Below, in pieces: positions 1-6,982 of a stretch of DNA of 11,376 bases; positions within the stretch are counted from its first letter, which is position 1; each line of letters opens with the position of its first letter. The stretch is from Candidatus Izemoplasma sp. (lineage in GTDB: Bacteria; Bacillota_I; Bacilli_A; Izemoplasmatales; Izemoplasmataceae). The notes under the pieces are model-generated. The model had not been told where the DNA came from. It ran no database searches and saw only the letters and a list, made by a program, of their open reading frames with translations. Both the position numbers and the translations under genes were made by a program. Location: contig SLPE01000084.1 of assembly GCA_007132145.1 (NCBI GenBank), forward strand, positions 1 to 11,376, in the 5' to 3' direction.

Positions 1-9
1 AAGGAAACC

Positions 10-276
10 ATGAAAAATAGAAAAGAAATTTACAACCGAATTGATAGTGAAAGAGATTATCAAGATGAAAAATGGGGTTCACGTAGACAAATGGATGGAA
101 CTCCTGATGAAGAAAAACCAATTGCTGAATGGATAAATTATATGGAATATCACATATCGAGAGCAAAAGAAAAAGTTTATCTTCTTGATAAAGAAGCTGT
201 GTTACATGAATTACGTAAAGTAACAGCACTTGGTGTACGTGCAATGGAAATTCATGGTTGTCCTGAAAGAAAATAA
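10..276 (+). CDS. Small MazG-like phage protein
   Basis: 88 residues. The start (residues 7-22) carries the pattern I-x-x-E-R-x-Y-Q-D-x-K-W-G. It is followed by an E-W-I-x-Y-M-E helix (about 40-50) and a C-terminal L-R-K-V-x-A-L-G-V-x-A-M-E-x-H-G segment (about 68-83). That order, E-R-x-x-Q-x-x-K-W-G then a helix-rich body, is typical of small phage MazG-like (all-alpha NTP pyrophosphatase) proteins, but the usual E-E-x-G-E metal-binding motif is replaced by E-Y-H-I-S-R. It may therefore be a catalytically altered or merely distant relative. An A/G-rich AAGGAA lies just before the ATG. The frame is open to the left edge, so an earlier start cannot be excluded. Two genes downstream lies another nucleotide-hydrolase gene, which fits a nucleotide-pool role. 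Confidence 0.6.
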   Translation: MKNRKEIYNRIDSERDYQDEKWGSRRQMDGTPDEEKPIAEWINYMEYHISRAKEKVYLLDKEAVLHELRKVTALGVRAMEIHGCPERK

Positions 277-287
277 TTGAAAATTTT

Positions 288-647
288 ATGGATGAATTAA
301 ATTTTGAAAACACCTATTGGGAGAAAATAGTTGGTTATGTAACCGAATTAAGGGTTGACAAAAGATGGAGATTACGTGATTCAAAATCGGAAAAACCCAT
401 TGGATCATTAAGAATTGTTTCACACCCTGACTTAAAACCTGGATATTTAAGGGCAATTTTTATATATATTACCAACATAAAGTCTAAATCAAAAGGTGAA
501 ATTTTACAGACTATGGAAGATTATCAAATGGAGGTTGGGGAATTAGAACTTTATTCCATAGAAGACGACATTAAAACAGATACTATTAAATATGAAGCAC
601 CTTATAAGGAATTAGAAGAATTGTTTGATATAGATATTTTTGAATAA
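288..647 (+). CDS. Hypothetical protein, unknown function
   Basis: 119 residues, not recognised. It is a charged soluble protein with no signal peptide or membrane segment. The middle (about 37-65) alternates hydrophobic and polar residues like beta strands. The C-terminus is acidic, with D/E-rich stretches at about 85-95 and 105-119. It starts 11 nt after the preceding stop and is followed 18 nt later by the MazZ-HAD gene, so it is probably co-transcribed with both. Gene reality is supported by tight packing and a full-length open frame with the same A-ending codon preference as its neighbours. Confidence 0.7.
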   Translation: MDELNFENTYWEKIVGYVTELRVDKRWRLRDSKSEKPIGSLRIVSHPDLKPGYLRAIFIYITNIKSKSKGEILQTMEDYQMEVGELELYSIEDDIKTDTIKYEAPYKELEELFDIDIFE

Positions 648-665
648 ATTAAAATAAATTATATA

Positions 666-1571
666 ATGGCGAAAACTAAGTATGAAAAAGATTTAACCTC
701 TGTTACAGGTAAAGGTGGTGGTCTTAGATTTAATAAGGGAAAATTAAGATACGATTTGGTAGAACCACGTGCACATCGTGATATGGTTAAAGTATTAACG
801 TATGGTGCAACAAAATATTTTGATAGGAATTGGGAAAATGGGTTATCGTGGACCTCAGTGATTGGTTCACTCAAAAGACATTTGGCAGCAATTGAATTGG
901 GTGAAGATTACGATTATGACCCCAATTGTGAAAATTGTAAATCAGGATATTGTGAAGATCATAGTGGTGAACTGCATATTGCAAATCTTGCTTGTAACGC
1001 ACATTTTTTAAATGCTTTTTATTACACTTTTCCACAAGGTGATGATAGACCAAGAAAATTTTTGAAACTACCTAAAATTGGTCTTGATATTGATGGGGTT
1101 TTAGCGGATTTTACAACATCTTGGAATAAAGTTTATCCCGATGTTCCTGTTGACGGAAGCACATGGTATTGTGATAGAAAAATTGGTGAAAGATTTAAAA
1201 AAATGAAAGAAACCAATATTCTGGACATATTTTATTTAGGATTAAATCCTTTGATTAAAGCAAAGGATTTGCCTTTCGAACCATATTGTTATATTACTTC
1301 AAGACCAATAACTAAAGAAGTAACAGAACAATGGCTTGATAACCACAATTTTCCTTCAAAACCTGTTTATAGTGTTGATGTAAGACACACAAAGGTTGAT
1401 GTAGCAAAAGAAGCAGGTATTGAAATTTTCATTGATGATTCATTCGATAATTTTGTTGATTTAAATAATAATGGTATATTCACGTATTTATATACCGCAA
1501 CCTGGAATTTAAAACATGACGTTGGTCATATGAGACTTAATTCATTGAAAGACTTACCTTTATTAAAATAA
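666..1571 (+). CDS. Fused MazZ-like dATP/dGTP diphosphohydrolase and HAD-type 5'-nucleotidase
   Basis: 301 residues with two domains. Residues about 17-127 match the phage dATP/dGTP diphosphohydrolase N-terminal family (DUF5664, MazZ of cyanophage S-2L): G-x-R-F-N-x-G-K near 19-26, Y-G-A-T-K-Y-F-D-R-N-W at 46-56, R-H-L-A-A at 71-75, G-E-D-Y-D at 79-83 and S-G-E-L-H-I-A-N-L-A-C-N at 100-111. Members hydrolyse dGTP or dATP to the monophosphate. An insert at about 84-99 holds C88, C91 and C96, possibly a metal knuckle. Residues about 137-301 are a HAD phosphatase of the 5'(3')-deoxyribonucleotidase type: D141-x-D143-G-V nucleophile motif, T-S-R at 211-213, K243 and I-D-D-S at 256-259. Inference: one chain could take a purine dNTP to dNMP and then to the nucleoside. 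Each domain alone is a common phage protein; the fusion is the notable part. Confidence 0.82.
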   Translation: MAKTKYEKDLTSVTGKGGGLRFNKGKLRYDLVEPRAHRDMVKVLTYGATKYFDRNWENGLSWTSVIGSLKRHLAAIELGEDYDYDPNCENCKSGYCEDHSGELHIANLACNAHFLNAFYYTFPQGDDRPRKFLKLPKIGLDIDGVLADFTTSWNKVYPDVPVDGSTWYCDRKIGERFKKMKETNILDIFYLGLNPLIKAKDLPFEPYCYITSRPITKEVTEQWLDNHNFPSKPVYSVDVRHTKVDVAKEAGIEIFIDDSFDNFVDLNNNGIFTYLYTATWNLKHDVGHMRLNSLKDLPLLK

Positions 1572-1663
1572 AAAAACTATGTTAAATTAAAAGAATTTGC
1601 ACGTTTATTGTATAAACTTAGTATTTATAATTGAATTATATGATAGTGTAAATTATTTTAATT

Positions 1664-2320
1664 ATGGGTTTTATGAATGAAATTTTTTTTGATTCTGATG
1701 TTAATGAAACAAGGTCGAAAAAAATTATAAAATGGTTGATAAGAGTATCAATAACATTGATTGGTGCTGCTTTTGTGTTTGGGCAATTTAAAATGACCCA
1801 TTTAAATAGATTGGATAAAATTGAAGAAAAAACTGATAGAAATATTGAACTCACAATTGATTTGAAGGATTATATGGATAATGAATTTAATAACGTCAAC
1901 AGAAGAATCGATAGAATTTATGTGGATGGTTATGATGCATTCAATAAATTTCAACAACAAAATCAAAAACAATTGGAATTAATTATTGATTATGGTAGTG
2001 AGAATAAAGATATGTTAAAAAGAATGTTAGAAATAAATCAAATACAAACCAGTAGAGAAATGGAAAATCAACTATTTCGTCAAATACCTGAAAATCCCAC
2101 ACCGAACAATTTTGTTGAAGAAAGAAACGTTCTTTTCGACCAACAAGAAATGGGTGTTGGTTACATAGTATCTCAAGGAAATAATGATACAATTTTTATT
2201 GTTAGGGGTGCTACAACTGAATATTTAGATTCATTAAAAAAATTAGGTTATAACATTGGTAGTGTAACAACTAACATGCAATCACCACAACTTTTCGATT
2301 TTAGATACACAAGAAAATAA
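1664..2320 (+). CDS. Single-pass membrane protein with coiled coil
   Basis: 218 residues. A short charged N-terminus (K19, K20) leads into one hydrophobic segment at about 21-40, then a long polar region (about 45-140) rich in I/L heptads, D/E/K/N and Q, predicted to be coiled coil. A small C-terminal domain (about 155-218) has a G-V-G-Y-I-V-S-Q-G-N-N-D-T-I-F-I-V-R strand pair. By the positive-inside rule the N-terminus is cytoplasmic and the bulk is in the periplasm. Length and layout recall the T4 holin (one N-terminal membrane helix and a large periplasmic domain), but I see no sequence match, so holin is only a possibility, as is a spanin-like or inner-membrane anchor protein. A degenerate TATAAACTTA box lies 44 nt upstream of the start. 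Confidence 0.7.
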   Translation: MGFMNEIFFDSDVNETRSKKIIKWLIRVSITLIGAAFVFGQFKMTHLNRLDKIEEKTDRNIELTIDLKDYMDNEFNNVNRRIDRIYVDGYDAFNKFQQQNQKQLELIIDYGSENKDMLKRMLEINQIQTSREMENQLFRQIPENPTPNNFVEERNVLFDQQEMGVGYIVSQGNNDTIFIVRGATTEYLDSLKKLGYNIGSVTTNMQSPQLFDFRYTRK

Positions 2321-2332
2321 CAAAAAACACAT

Positions 2333-2665
2333 ATGAAAATATATCCCAAGACTTATAAGAAAAATGAGTTATTAATCTTTTTGAAAAAAATAAACGCCAA
2401 TGAAAAAATAATAAAAAATCTTTCTAATTTACCAGAAAATATAAAATATAAAGGAAATAATTATTATCTTTATATCAACGTAAATTGGTATAATGTTGAT
2501 AAGACATATTACGGGTTTGAATTTAATTATTATTCTGATGAATTGATGGAATATCTTTTTAATTATAAAATATTCAACGACATTGAGTTAAGTATAACAT
2601 ACATTGAATGTTTACTTATAAAACATAAAATAATTTCAAGTGATGAGAATTGTGAAGAATTTTAA
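2333..2665 (+). CDS. Hypothetical protein, unknown function
   Basis: 110 residues, not recognised. It is rich in Tyr, Asn, Ile and Lys, with alternating strands around 38-70 (repeated Y-Y and N-Y) and a helical C-terminus. There is no membrane segment. It begins 12 nt after the membrane-protein gene and its 3' end overlaps the next gene by 23 nt, so it sits inside a rightward operon. Composition is skewed to AT-ending codons like the rest of the window. No function can be assigned. Confidence 0.65.
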   Translation: MKIYPKTYKKNELLIFLKKINANEKIIKNLSNLPENIKYKGNNYYLYINVNWYNVDKTYYGFEFNYYSDELMEYLFNYKIFNDIELSITYIECLLIKHKIISSDENCEEF

Positions 2666-3290
2666 AATTTGTATTATATCAGATACACATAATCACCATA
2701 AAAAAGTAAAATTACCTGATGCTGATGTGATTATTCATTGTGGTGATTTCACATCCGTAGGATATGAACATGAGATAAAAAATTTTATGAAATGGTATTC
2801 AAACTTACATCAATTTGAACATAAAATAATTATTGCAGGTAATCATGATCAGTTATTTGAAGGTAATTCAAGACTCGCAAAATCATTAATACCTAATAAT
2901 GTAATATATTTAGAAGATAGTGGTGTTGAAATTAATGGATTAAATTTTTATGGTTCTCCTGTTCAAAAAATGTTTATGAATTGGGCATTCAATAAACCTG
3001 AAGAGAAACTCAAACTGCATTGGGAGGCAATTCCCACCGATACTGATATATTAATAACCCATTCTCCACCATATGGAATAGGTGATTATGTACCAAGAAA
3101 TGGTGAACATTGTGGTTCTCCGTCATTATTTTCCGAAGTTGTGGAAAGAATTAAACCAAAGATTCATTGTTTTGGTCATATCCATGAGGGATATGGAATT
3201 AAAGAATATGATTTTATAAAATTCATAAACGCTTCTAACCTCGATGGTGATTATATGTGTGTTAATGACGCTATATTAATTGAACTATAG
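2643..3290 (+). CDS. Calcineurin-like metallophosphoesterase (MPPED-like)
   Basis: 215 residues. All hallmark metal-binding motifs of the calcineurin-like superfamily are present in order: I-S-D14-T-H16, H-C-G-D35, A-G-N67-H68-D69, T-H140-S-P-P-Y-G and F-G-H179-I-H181. The H-C-G-D-F-T, T-H-S-P-P-Y-G-I-G-D and G-H-I-H-E-G-Y-G variants are those of the MPPED1/2-type subgroup, which hydrolyses phosphodiesters with two metal ions. The substrate is not predictable; cyclic nucleotides or RNA ends are possible. I chose ATG 2643 over a GTG one codon earlier. The start overlaps the upstream gene by 23 nt. The protein is complete and has no secretion signal, so it acts in the cytoplasm. Confidence 0.88.
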   Translation: MRIVKNFKICIISDTHNHHKKVKLPDADVIIHCGDFTSVGYEHEIKNFMKWYSNLHQFEHKIIIAGNHDQLFEGNSRLAKSLIPNNVIYLEDSGVEINGLNFYGSPVQKMFMNWAFNKPEEKLKLHWEAIPTDTDILITHSPPYGIGDYVPRNGEHCGSPSLFSEVVERIKPKIHCFGHIHEGYGIKEYDFIKFINASNLDGDYMCVNDAILIEL

Positions 3291-3297
3291 TTTTTCA

Positions 3298-3325
3298 TAA
3301 CATTTTCCATATATTTACGTTATAA
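3298..3325 (+). promoter_or_regulatory. Candidate promoter element, copy 1 (TAACATTTT-N11-CGTTATAA)
   Basis: The 28-nt element has the same two blocks and the same 11-nt spacing as 8934-8961. It ends 13 nt before the start codon of the nucleotidyltransferase gene. ATAAC and GTTAT at its ends form an inverted repeat. The copy also contains TATATTTAC, one base off the host-type TATATTTG box, but has no TTG 20 bp upstream. It could be a phage-specific promoter or an operator. Confidence 0.4.
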
Positions 3326-3337
3326 AAAATAAAAGTT

Positions 3338-4354
3338 ATGGGTGGACGTGCATTATTACAATATGATATTATAACAGAAAGAAAAAGTACCCAGGATTTT
3401 AATTTTATTTCTGGTGTTATACAAGATAAACTAAAAGAAAGTGTTGGTTTGGAATCATCTATTGTGAAGTGTTATCACAATAAAGAAACACATGGTGATT
3501 TGGACTTGTTATTAAAAATTGATTCTAATTTTTCAAAAAAAAATATTAATTTAAAGGATTACATTCAAGAAACATTTAACCCACGTGCCATTCATAATAA
3601 TGGTGGTGTTTTCTCATTTGATGTTCATAATTTTCAAGTGGATTTTATTCCTATTAACGAATCTGATTGGGAAACTGCTAACACATATTATTCATATGAC
3701 CCCATTGGTAATCTTATGGGAAAAACATTCCATAAATTTAATTTAAGTTATGGGTGGAATGGATTGTATTATAAGTTCAGAAATTTTAATGGAAGACTTT
3801 CACAAAATATTTTAATTTCAAAAGATGCGAGAAAGATTTTCACTTTTGGTGGTTATAATTATAAAAGATATTTGCAAGGATTTGATGAATTAGAAGAAAT
3901 TTTTGAATTTATAATTAATTCAAAATTTTTCAATTCGAAAACGTTTCAATTAGAAAATTTAACACAGATTGACAGGAAAAGAAATAGAAAAAGAAAATCA
4001 TATTCACAATTTCTTAATTATTTAAAACAAAGAAAAGTTACTTGGGATAATTTCACATTTGATGATGATAAAGACGTGTATATTGAATACATTAACAATT
4101 ATTTTCCTGAATCACATTTAATTGATAATTTAAATATCTTAAAAGAAAAGGATGAAATAAATAAAAAATTATCTGAAAAATTTAATGGATACCTTATTAT
4201 GGATTGGATTCCAATTAATGGAAAGGAGTTAGGTGTTGCAATAAAAGAATTTAAATTATATTTAGGTGAAGATTACAAAAAATTCATTTTAGAAAACACA
4301 ATTGATGATATTAAACAAGTATTTATAAAATTTTATAATGAATATCAAAAATAA
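3338..4354 (+). CDS. Nucleotidyltransferase-fold protein
   Basis: 338 residues. The N-terminal part (about 1-110) has the pol-beta-type nucleotidyltransferase signature: G-G-R near the start, then H-G-D54-L-D56-L-L-L giving the D-x-D pair, and a third acidic residue on a later strand in F-Q-V-D102-F-I. A G-G-V-F-S loop lies before that strand. Members of this fold transfer a nucleotide to RNA, protein or small molecules. The C-terminal two-thirds is helical and Lys/Asn-rich, with a very basic stretch (R-K-R-N-R-K-R-K) near 214-222 that could bind nucleic acid. I know related proteins only as uncharacterised phage nucleotidyltransferases, so the target is unknown. A candidate promoter element lies directly upstream, and the 3' end overlaps the EXD2-like gene by 17 nt, suggesting the two are made together. 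Confidence 0.72.
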   Translation: MGGRALLQYDIITERKSTQDFNFISGVIQDKLKESVGLESSIVKCYHNKETHGDLDLLLKIDSNFSKKNINLKDYIQETFNPRAIHNNGGVFSFDVHNFQVDFIPINESDWETANTYYSYDPIGNLMGKTFHKFNLSYGWNGLYYKFRNFNGRLSQNILISKDARKIFTFGGYNYKRYLQGFDELEEIFEFIINSKFFNSKTFQLENLTQIDRKRNRKRKSYSQFLNYLKQRKVTWDNFTFDDDKDVYIEYINNYFPESHLIDNLNILKEKDEINKKLSEKFNGYLIMDWIPINGKELGVAIKEFKLYLGEDYKKFILENTIDDIKQVFIKFYNEYQK

Positions 4355-5204
4355 TATATTAAAAAGAGGCAGTAAAAATTTGGGTTATGAAAATTGGATG
4401 GTTTATCATCCAAATGGAAGTCATATGTTTACCTGTAATGAAAAAAAAGCGAAATGGTATTTAGAAAGAGATTTAGCAAAAGTAACAGGTGATAATAAAA
4501 TTAAACTAACATTTGAACCCAAAGGTAGAGGATTTCATGATAATGAAATATTTGGCAGAAGTATTCGTGAAACAAGATGTGTTGTATGTGGTGAAATAAA
4601 TGATTTACAAAGACACCATATCGTTCCTTATTGTTATAGAACTTATTTTCCTGAAGAATATAAATCAAAAAATCATCATGATGTTGTTTTAATAAATCAT
4701 GAAATACATCAAAAATATGAGGTTTTTGCAAATAAATTTAAAAACGAAATTGCTGAAATGTATGATGTTGAGACAATAACTGATTTAAATTTGGAATATA
4801 CTCAAGCATTACGTGATATGAGTAAACAATACTCAATTCTATTAAATGCAATTCATATGTTATTTAAAACAGATAAAGTTCCTTATGAAATAAAAATAGA
4901 AAAACTAAAATTCATTTCTAACGAAATAAAAATGCCATATAGTTTTATTAAAAAAATAAATTATATACAATTATATAAACTCTATCTTCTTATAAAAGAA
5001 GAACGTAAAAGAAAGACATATATTTTTAAAAGGGAACATAGAGCATCATATGATCATGGTTATCATGTGGTTAAAAAATTAGATACGGAAGAAAAAATAA
5101 GAGAATTCGTTAAACTATGGAGAAACCATTTTATTGACACAATGCAACCTCAATTTATGCCTAATGGGTGGTCAATTGATTTTAGAATAAAGACAAAAAT
5201 TTAA
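4338..5204 (+). CDS. EXD2 C-terminal-module protein with HNH-type motif
   Basis: 288 residues. Residues about 20-130 follow the region C-terminal to the exonuclease domain of eukaryotic EXD2. First comes P-N-G with C33-N-E-K-K-A-K-W-Y-L, then L-T-F-E-P-K-G-R-G at 57-65, then C81-V-V-C84-G, R-H93-H94-I-V-P, Y-R-T-Y-F-P at 100-105, and H-H-D-V-V-L at 113-118 ending at H124. No DEDD 3'-5' exonuclease domain is present. In EXD2-like proteins a second C-x-x-C-H normally closes the zinc site; here it reads N-H-E-I-H, so both cysteines are lost while the histidines remain. The remainder (about 130-288) is helical, basic and unrecognised. Likely role: a DNA- or RNA-binding nuclease-like protein, with activity uncertain. 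The start overlaps the nucleotidyltransferase gene by 17 nt. Confidence 0.75.
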   Translation: MNIKNNILKRGSKNLGYENWMVYHPNGSHMFTCNEKKAKWYLERDLAKVTGDNKIKLTFEPKGRGFHDNEIFGRSIRETRCVVCGEINDLQRHHIVPYCYRTYFPEEYKSKNHHDVVLINHEIHQKYEVFANKFKNEIAEMYDVETITDLNLEYTQALRDMSKQYSILLNAIHMLFKTDKVPYEIKIEKLKFISNEIKMPYSFIKKINYIQLYKLYLLIKEERKRKTYIFKREHRASYDHGYHVVKKLDTEEKIREFVKLWRNHFIDTMQPQFMPNGWSIDFRIKTKI

Positions 5205-5213
5205 TAAAAATGC

Positions 5214-5244
5214 TTGTTTTTAACAATTCAATGTATTATATTTG
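5214..5244 (+). promoter_or_regulatory. Bacteroidota-type sigma-A promoter
   Basis: TTG at 5214-5216, a 20-nt spacer, then TATATTTG at 5237-5244. This fits the Bacteroidota consensus of TTG near -33 and TAnnTTTG near -7. The ATG of the DIP1984-family gene is 18 nt past the box, giving a very short leader. It suggests that this gene can be read by unmodified host RNA polymerase, as an early gene. Confidence 0.65.
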
Positions 5245-5262
5245 CCTTAAATATTAAAAATT

Positions 5263-5718
5263 ATGAAACTACAAAGAGCATTAAAACTTAGAAAAAAATT
5301 AACAGGTGAGATTTGTGACCTAAAGGGACAAATCCAAATGAAAAATTCATATATGGAAGGTTCATTAGACCCTCAAAAATTTAATGTACCCAAAATGTAT
5401 GATGATCTTTTGAAAAAAATTGATGAACTTGTAAGTTTAAAATTTGCAATTAATCAAGCAAATTCTGAAATTCAATCATTAATTTATACCCTTTCAGAAT
5501 ATAAAGCATTAATCTCATTTTGGAAGTCAACACCTGTTGAAGAAGGTGAACAACCTTATTCAAGATATGGTGAAAGTGGTGTAAGAAAATATCACGCACA
5601 AATTGATGAAATTGAACGTAACAAAATGATTGAAACCTTCCAAAATAGGGTTGATGCTATACAGGAAGAAATTGATACATATAATTATACTACTGAAATT
5701 TCTTGGGGTAAAGAATAA
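5263..5718 (+). CDS. DIP1984-family protein
   Basis: 151 residues, the usual size for the family. The start M-K-L-x-x-A-L-x-L-R-K-x-L, the central N-x-A-N-S-E-I-x-S-L-I-Y-T-L-S-E-Y-K-A-L region (about 65-87), the R-Y-G-x-S-G-V-R-K motif (about 105-113) and the end T-Y-N-Y-T-T-E-I follow the DIP1984 family pattern (A-L-x-x-R and N-x-T-T-x-L ends). The protein is almost entirely helical with a central coiled coil. The molecular function of the family is not known to me. A host-type promoter lies just upstream, so it may be expressed early. About 200 nt without a gene follow it. Confidence 0.8.
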   Translation: MKLQRALKLRKKLTGEICDLKGQIQMKNSYMEGSLDPQKFNVPKMYDDLLKKIDELVSLKFAINQANSEIQSLIYTLSEYKALISFWKSTPVEEGEQPYSRYGESGVRKYHAQIDEIERNKMIETFQNRVDAIQEEIDTYNYTTEISWGKE

Positions 5719-5920
5719 TATTGGGGATTGTGTGTTGAGTAATATTAAAAATTGAATGTTTTTAACGAGAAGTCTGGCGACTCTTACATGAATGGATATC
5801 GAAAACGAAAAATCAAAATTCAATATTCATGTTGTTATGCCTTAAATCTTAAAACTTAAAATTCATTTATAACATTATTTTTTCTATGAAAAACATGCAA
5901 CCCCTTTTTAAAAATTTAAG
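5719..5920 (+). other. 202-nt gap with no clear gene
   Basis: I see no convincing coding frame. It contains a small hairpin candidate, AGTC-TGGC-GACT near 5771-5782, in a locally G+C-richer patch. It also contains GCCTTAAATCTTAAAA at 5839-5854, which differs by one base from the sequence immediately after the host-type promoter box at 5244-5259. The box before the second copy (TTGTTATG) is a poor match to TAnnTTTG. The stretch probably carries control signals for the purine enzyme gene that follows. Confidence 0.3.
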
Positions 5921-6982
5921 ATGAATAAATTTGATTTTGATGATGTATTAATAATACCTGGATTAAAAACTGACATATCAAGCAGATATAAAAATGTAAC
6001 GCTACCAAGAACCTTACCGTTGTTTACAGCACCAATGGATACTGTAATTAATCTTAATAATTTAGATTTATTTTTAGATAACGGTATTAATGTGACACTA
6101 CCAAGAACTGTAAAATATGAACAGTTTTTTGAACAGGTTCAGAATAATAACACTGCTAAATATTTAAATGTGTTTATTAGTTTCGGTTTTGAGGATTTGG
6201 ATGAATTATATGAAAACAATTTTAAGGATTTATATAATAATGCACATATTTTAATTGATGTTGCCAACGGTCACATGCAGAAAATCGTTGATTATGCAAG
6301 GGAAATAAAAAGATTAAGACCTGATATTAAAATAATGGTTGGAAATATAGGTAATCCTGAAACCTATGGTTGGTATGTGGAAAATGAATGTGTGGATTAT
6401 ATTAGAGTAGGTATTGGAAATGGTGGTGGTTGTCTTACGACAAAACAATCAGGTATCGGATATCCAATGGCATCACTTATTAATGAAACTTATGCTGTAA
6501 AATTAAAATATTTAAACGATAATAATAAAACTTGGAAGTTACCATATATAGTTGCGGATGGTGGAATGAAAAATCATTCAGATATAATAAAATCATTAGG
6601 ACTTGGTGCAGATTATGTAATGGTTGGCTCTATTTTCAATAAAGCACTTGAAAGTGCGGGTGATAACTATTTGTACGGTCTTAAAGTTAGTCAAAAAAAT
6701 GCGGAATATTTATATGGGAAAAATTTACCAATAAAGAAGTATTTCAGAGGTATGAGTACCAAACAGGCACAAAAGGCAATGGGTAAAACCAATTTTAAGA
6801 CTTCTGAGGGTGTTATAAGATATAGAAAGGTGGAATATCGTTTAAGTGGTTGGATTGAAAATTTCGAACATTATTTACGAAATGCAATGAGTTATAATGG
6901 TGCAAACTCGTTAGATAAATTTATTGGTAATATAAAAATTTGTGAAATAACTAAAAGTGCATATGACAGATTCAATAAATAA
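5921..6982 (+). CDS. GMP reductase / IMP dehydrogenase-family enzyme
   Basis: 353 residues, an (alpha/beta)8-barrel. N-terminal F-D-D-V-L-I-I-P, S-R near 21-22 and P-L-F-T-A-P-M-D-T-V at 33-42 are family signatures. D-V-A-N-G-H at 113-118, G-N-I-G-N at 141-145, the catalytic loop G-I-G-N-G-G-G-C171-L-T-T-x-x-x-G-I-G-Y-P, the phosphate loop A-D-G-G-M and F-R-G-M-S-T-K-x-A-Q follow in order. D-V-A-N-G, G-x-G-Y-P, the lack of a CBS domain pair and the length (E. coli GuaC is 347) favour GMP reductase (GMP to IMP, NADPH, ammonia) over IMP dehydrogenase. The residues that separate the two activities cannot be settled by eye. The loop reads G-N-G-G-G-C-L-T-T rather than the usual G-P-G-S-x-C-T-T-R, so substrate or rate may differ. 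It overlaps the next gene by 20 nt. Confidence 0.83.
   Translation: MNKFDFDDVLIIPGLKTDISSRYKNVTLPRTLPLFTAPMDTVINLNNLDLFLDNGINVTLPRTVKYEQFFEQVQNNNTAKYLNVFISFGFEDLDELYENNFKDLYNNAHILIDVANGHMQKIVDYAREIKRLRPDIKIMVGNIGNPETYGWYVENECVDYIRVGIGNGGGCLTTKQSGIGYPMASLINETYAVKLKYLNDNNKTWKLPYIVADGGMKNHSDIIKSLGLGADYVMVGSIFNKALESAGDNYLYGLKVSQKNAEYLYGKNLPIKKYFRGMSTKQAQKAMGKTNFKTSEGVIRYRKVEYRLSGWIENFEHYLRNAMSYNGANSLDKFIGNIKICEITKSAYDRFNK

Noticed and set aside
1983..2192. Leftward ORFs of 60-87 codons overlapping rightward genes (for example 659-874, 1636-1854, 1983-2192, 5560-5823)
   Set aside because: They are frame shadows with low-complexity hydrophobic or His/Phe-rich translations, lie opposite well-supported genes and have no leader.
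4338..5204. HNH homing endonuclease (free-standing mobile gene)
   Set aside because: The conserved blocks before and around the HNH region follow EXD2, and the gene is coupled by overlap to its neighbour rather than inserted between genes.
5790..5861. 23-residue basic ORF in the 5719-5920 gap
   Set aside because: Very short, no promoter or leader typical of the window, and cysteine/basic composition that looks random.
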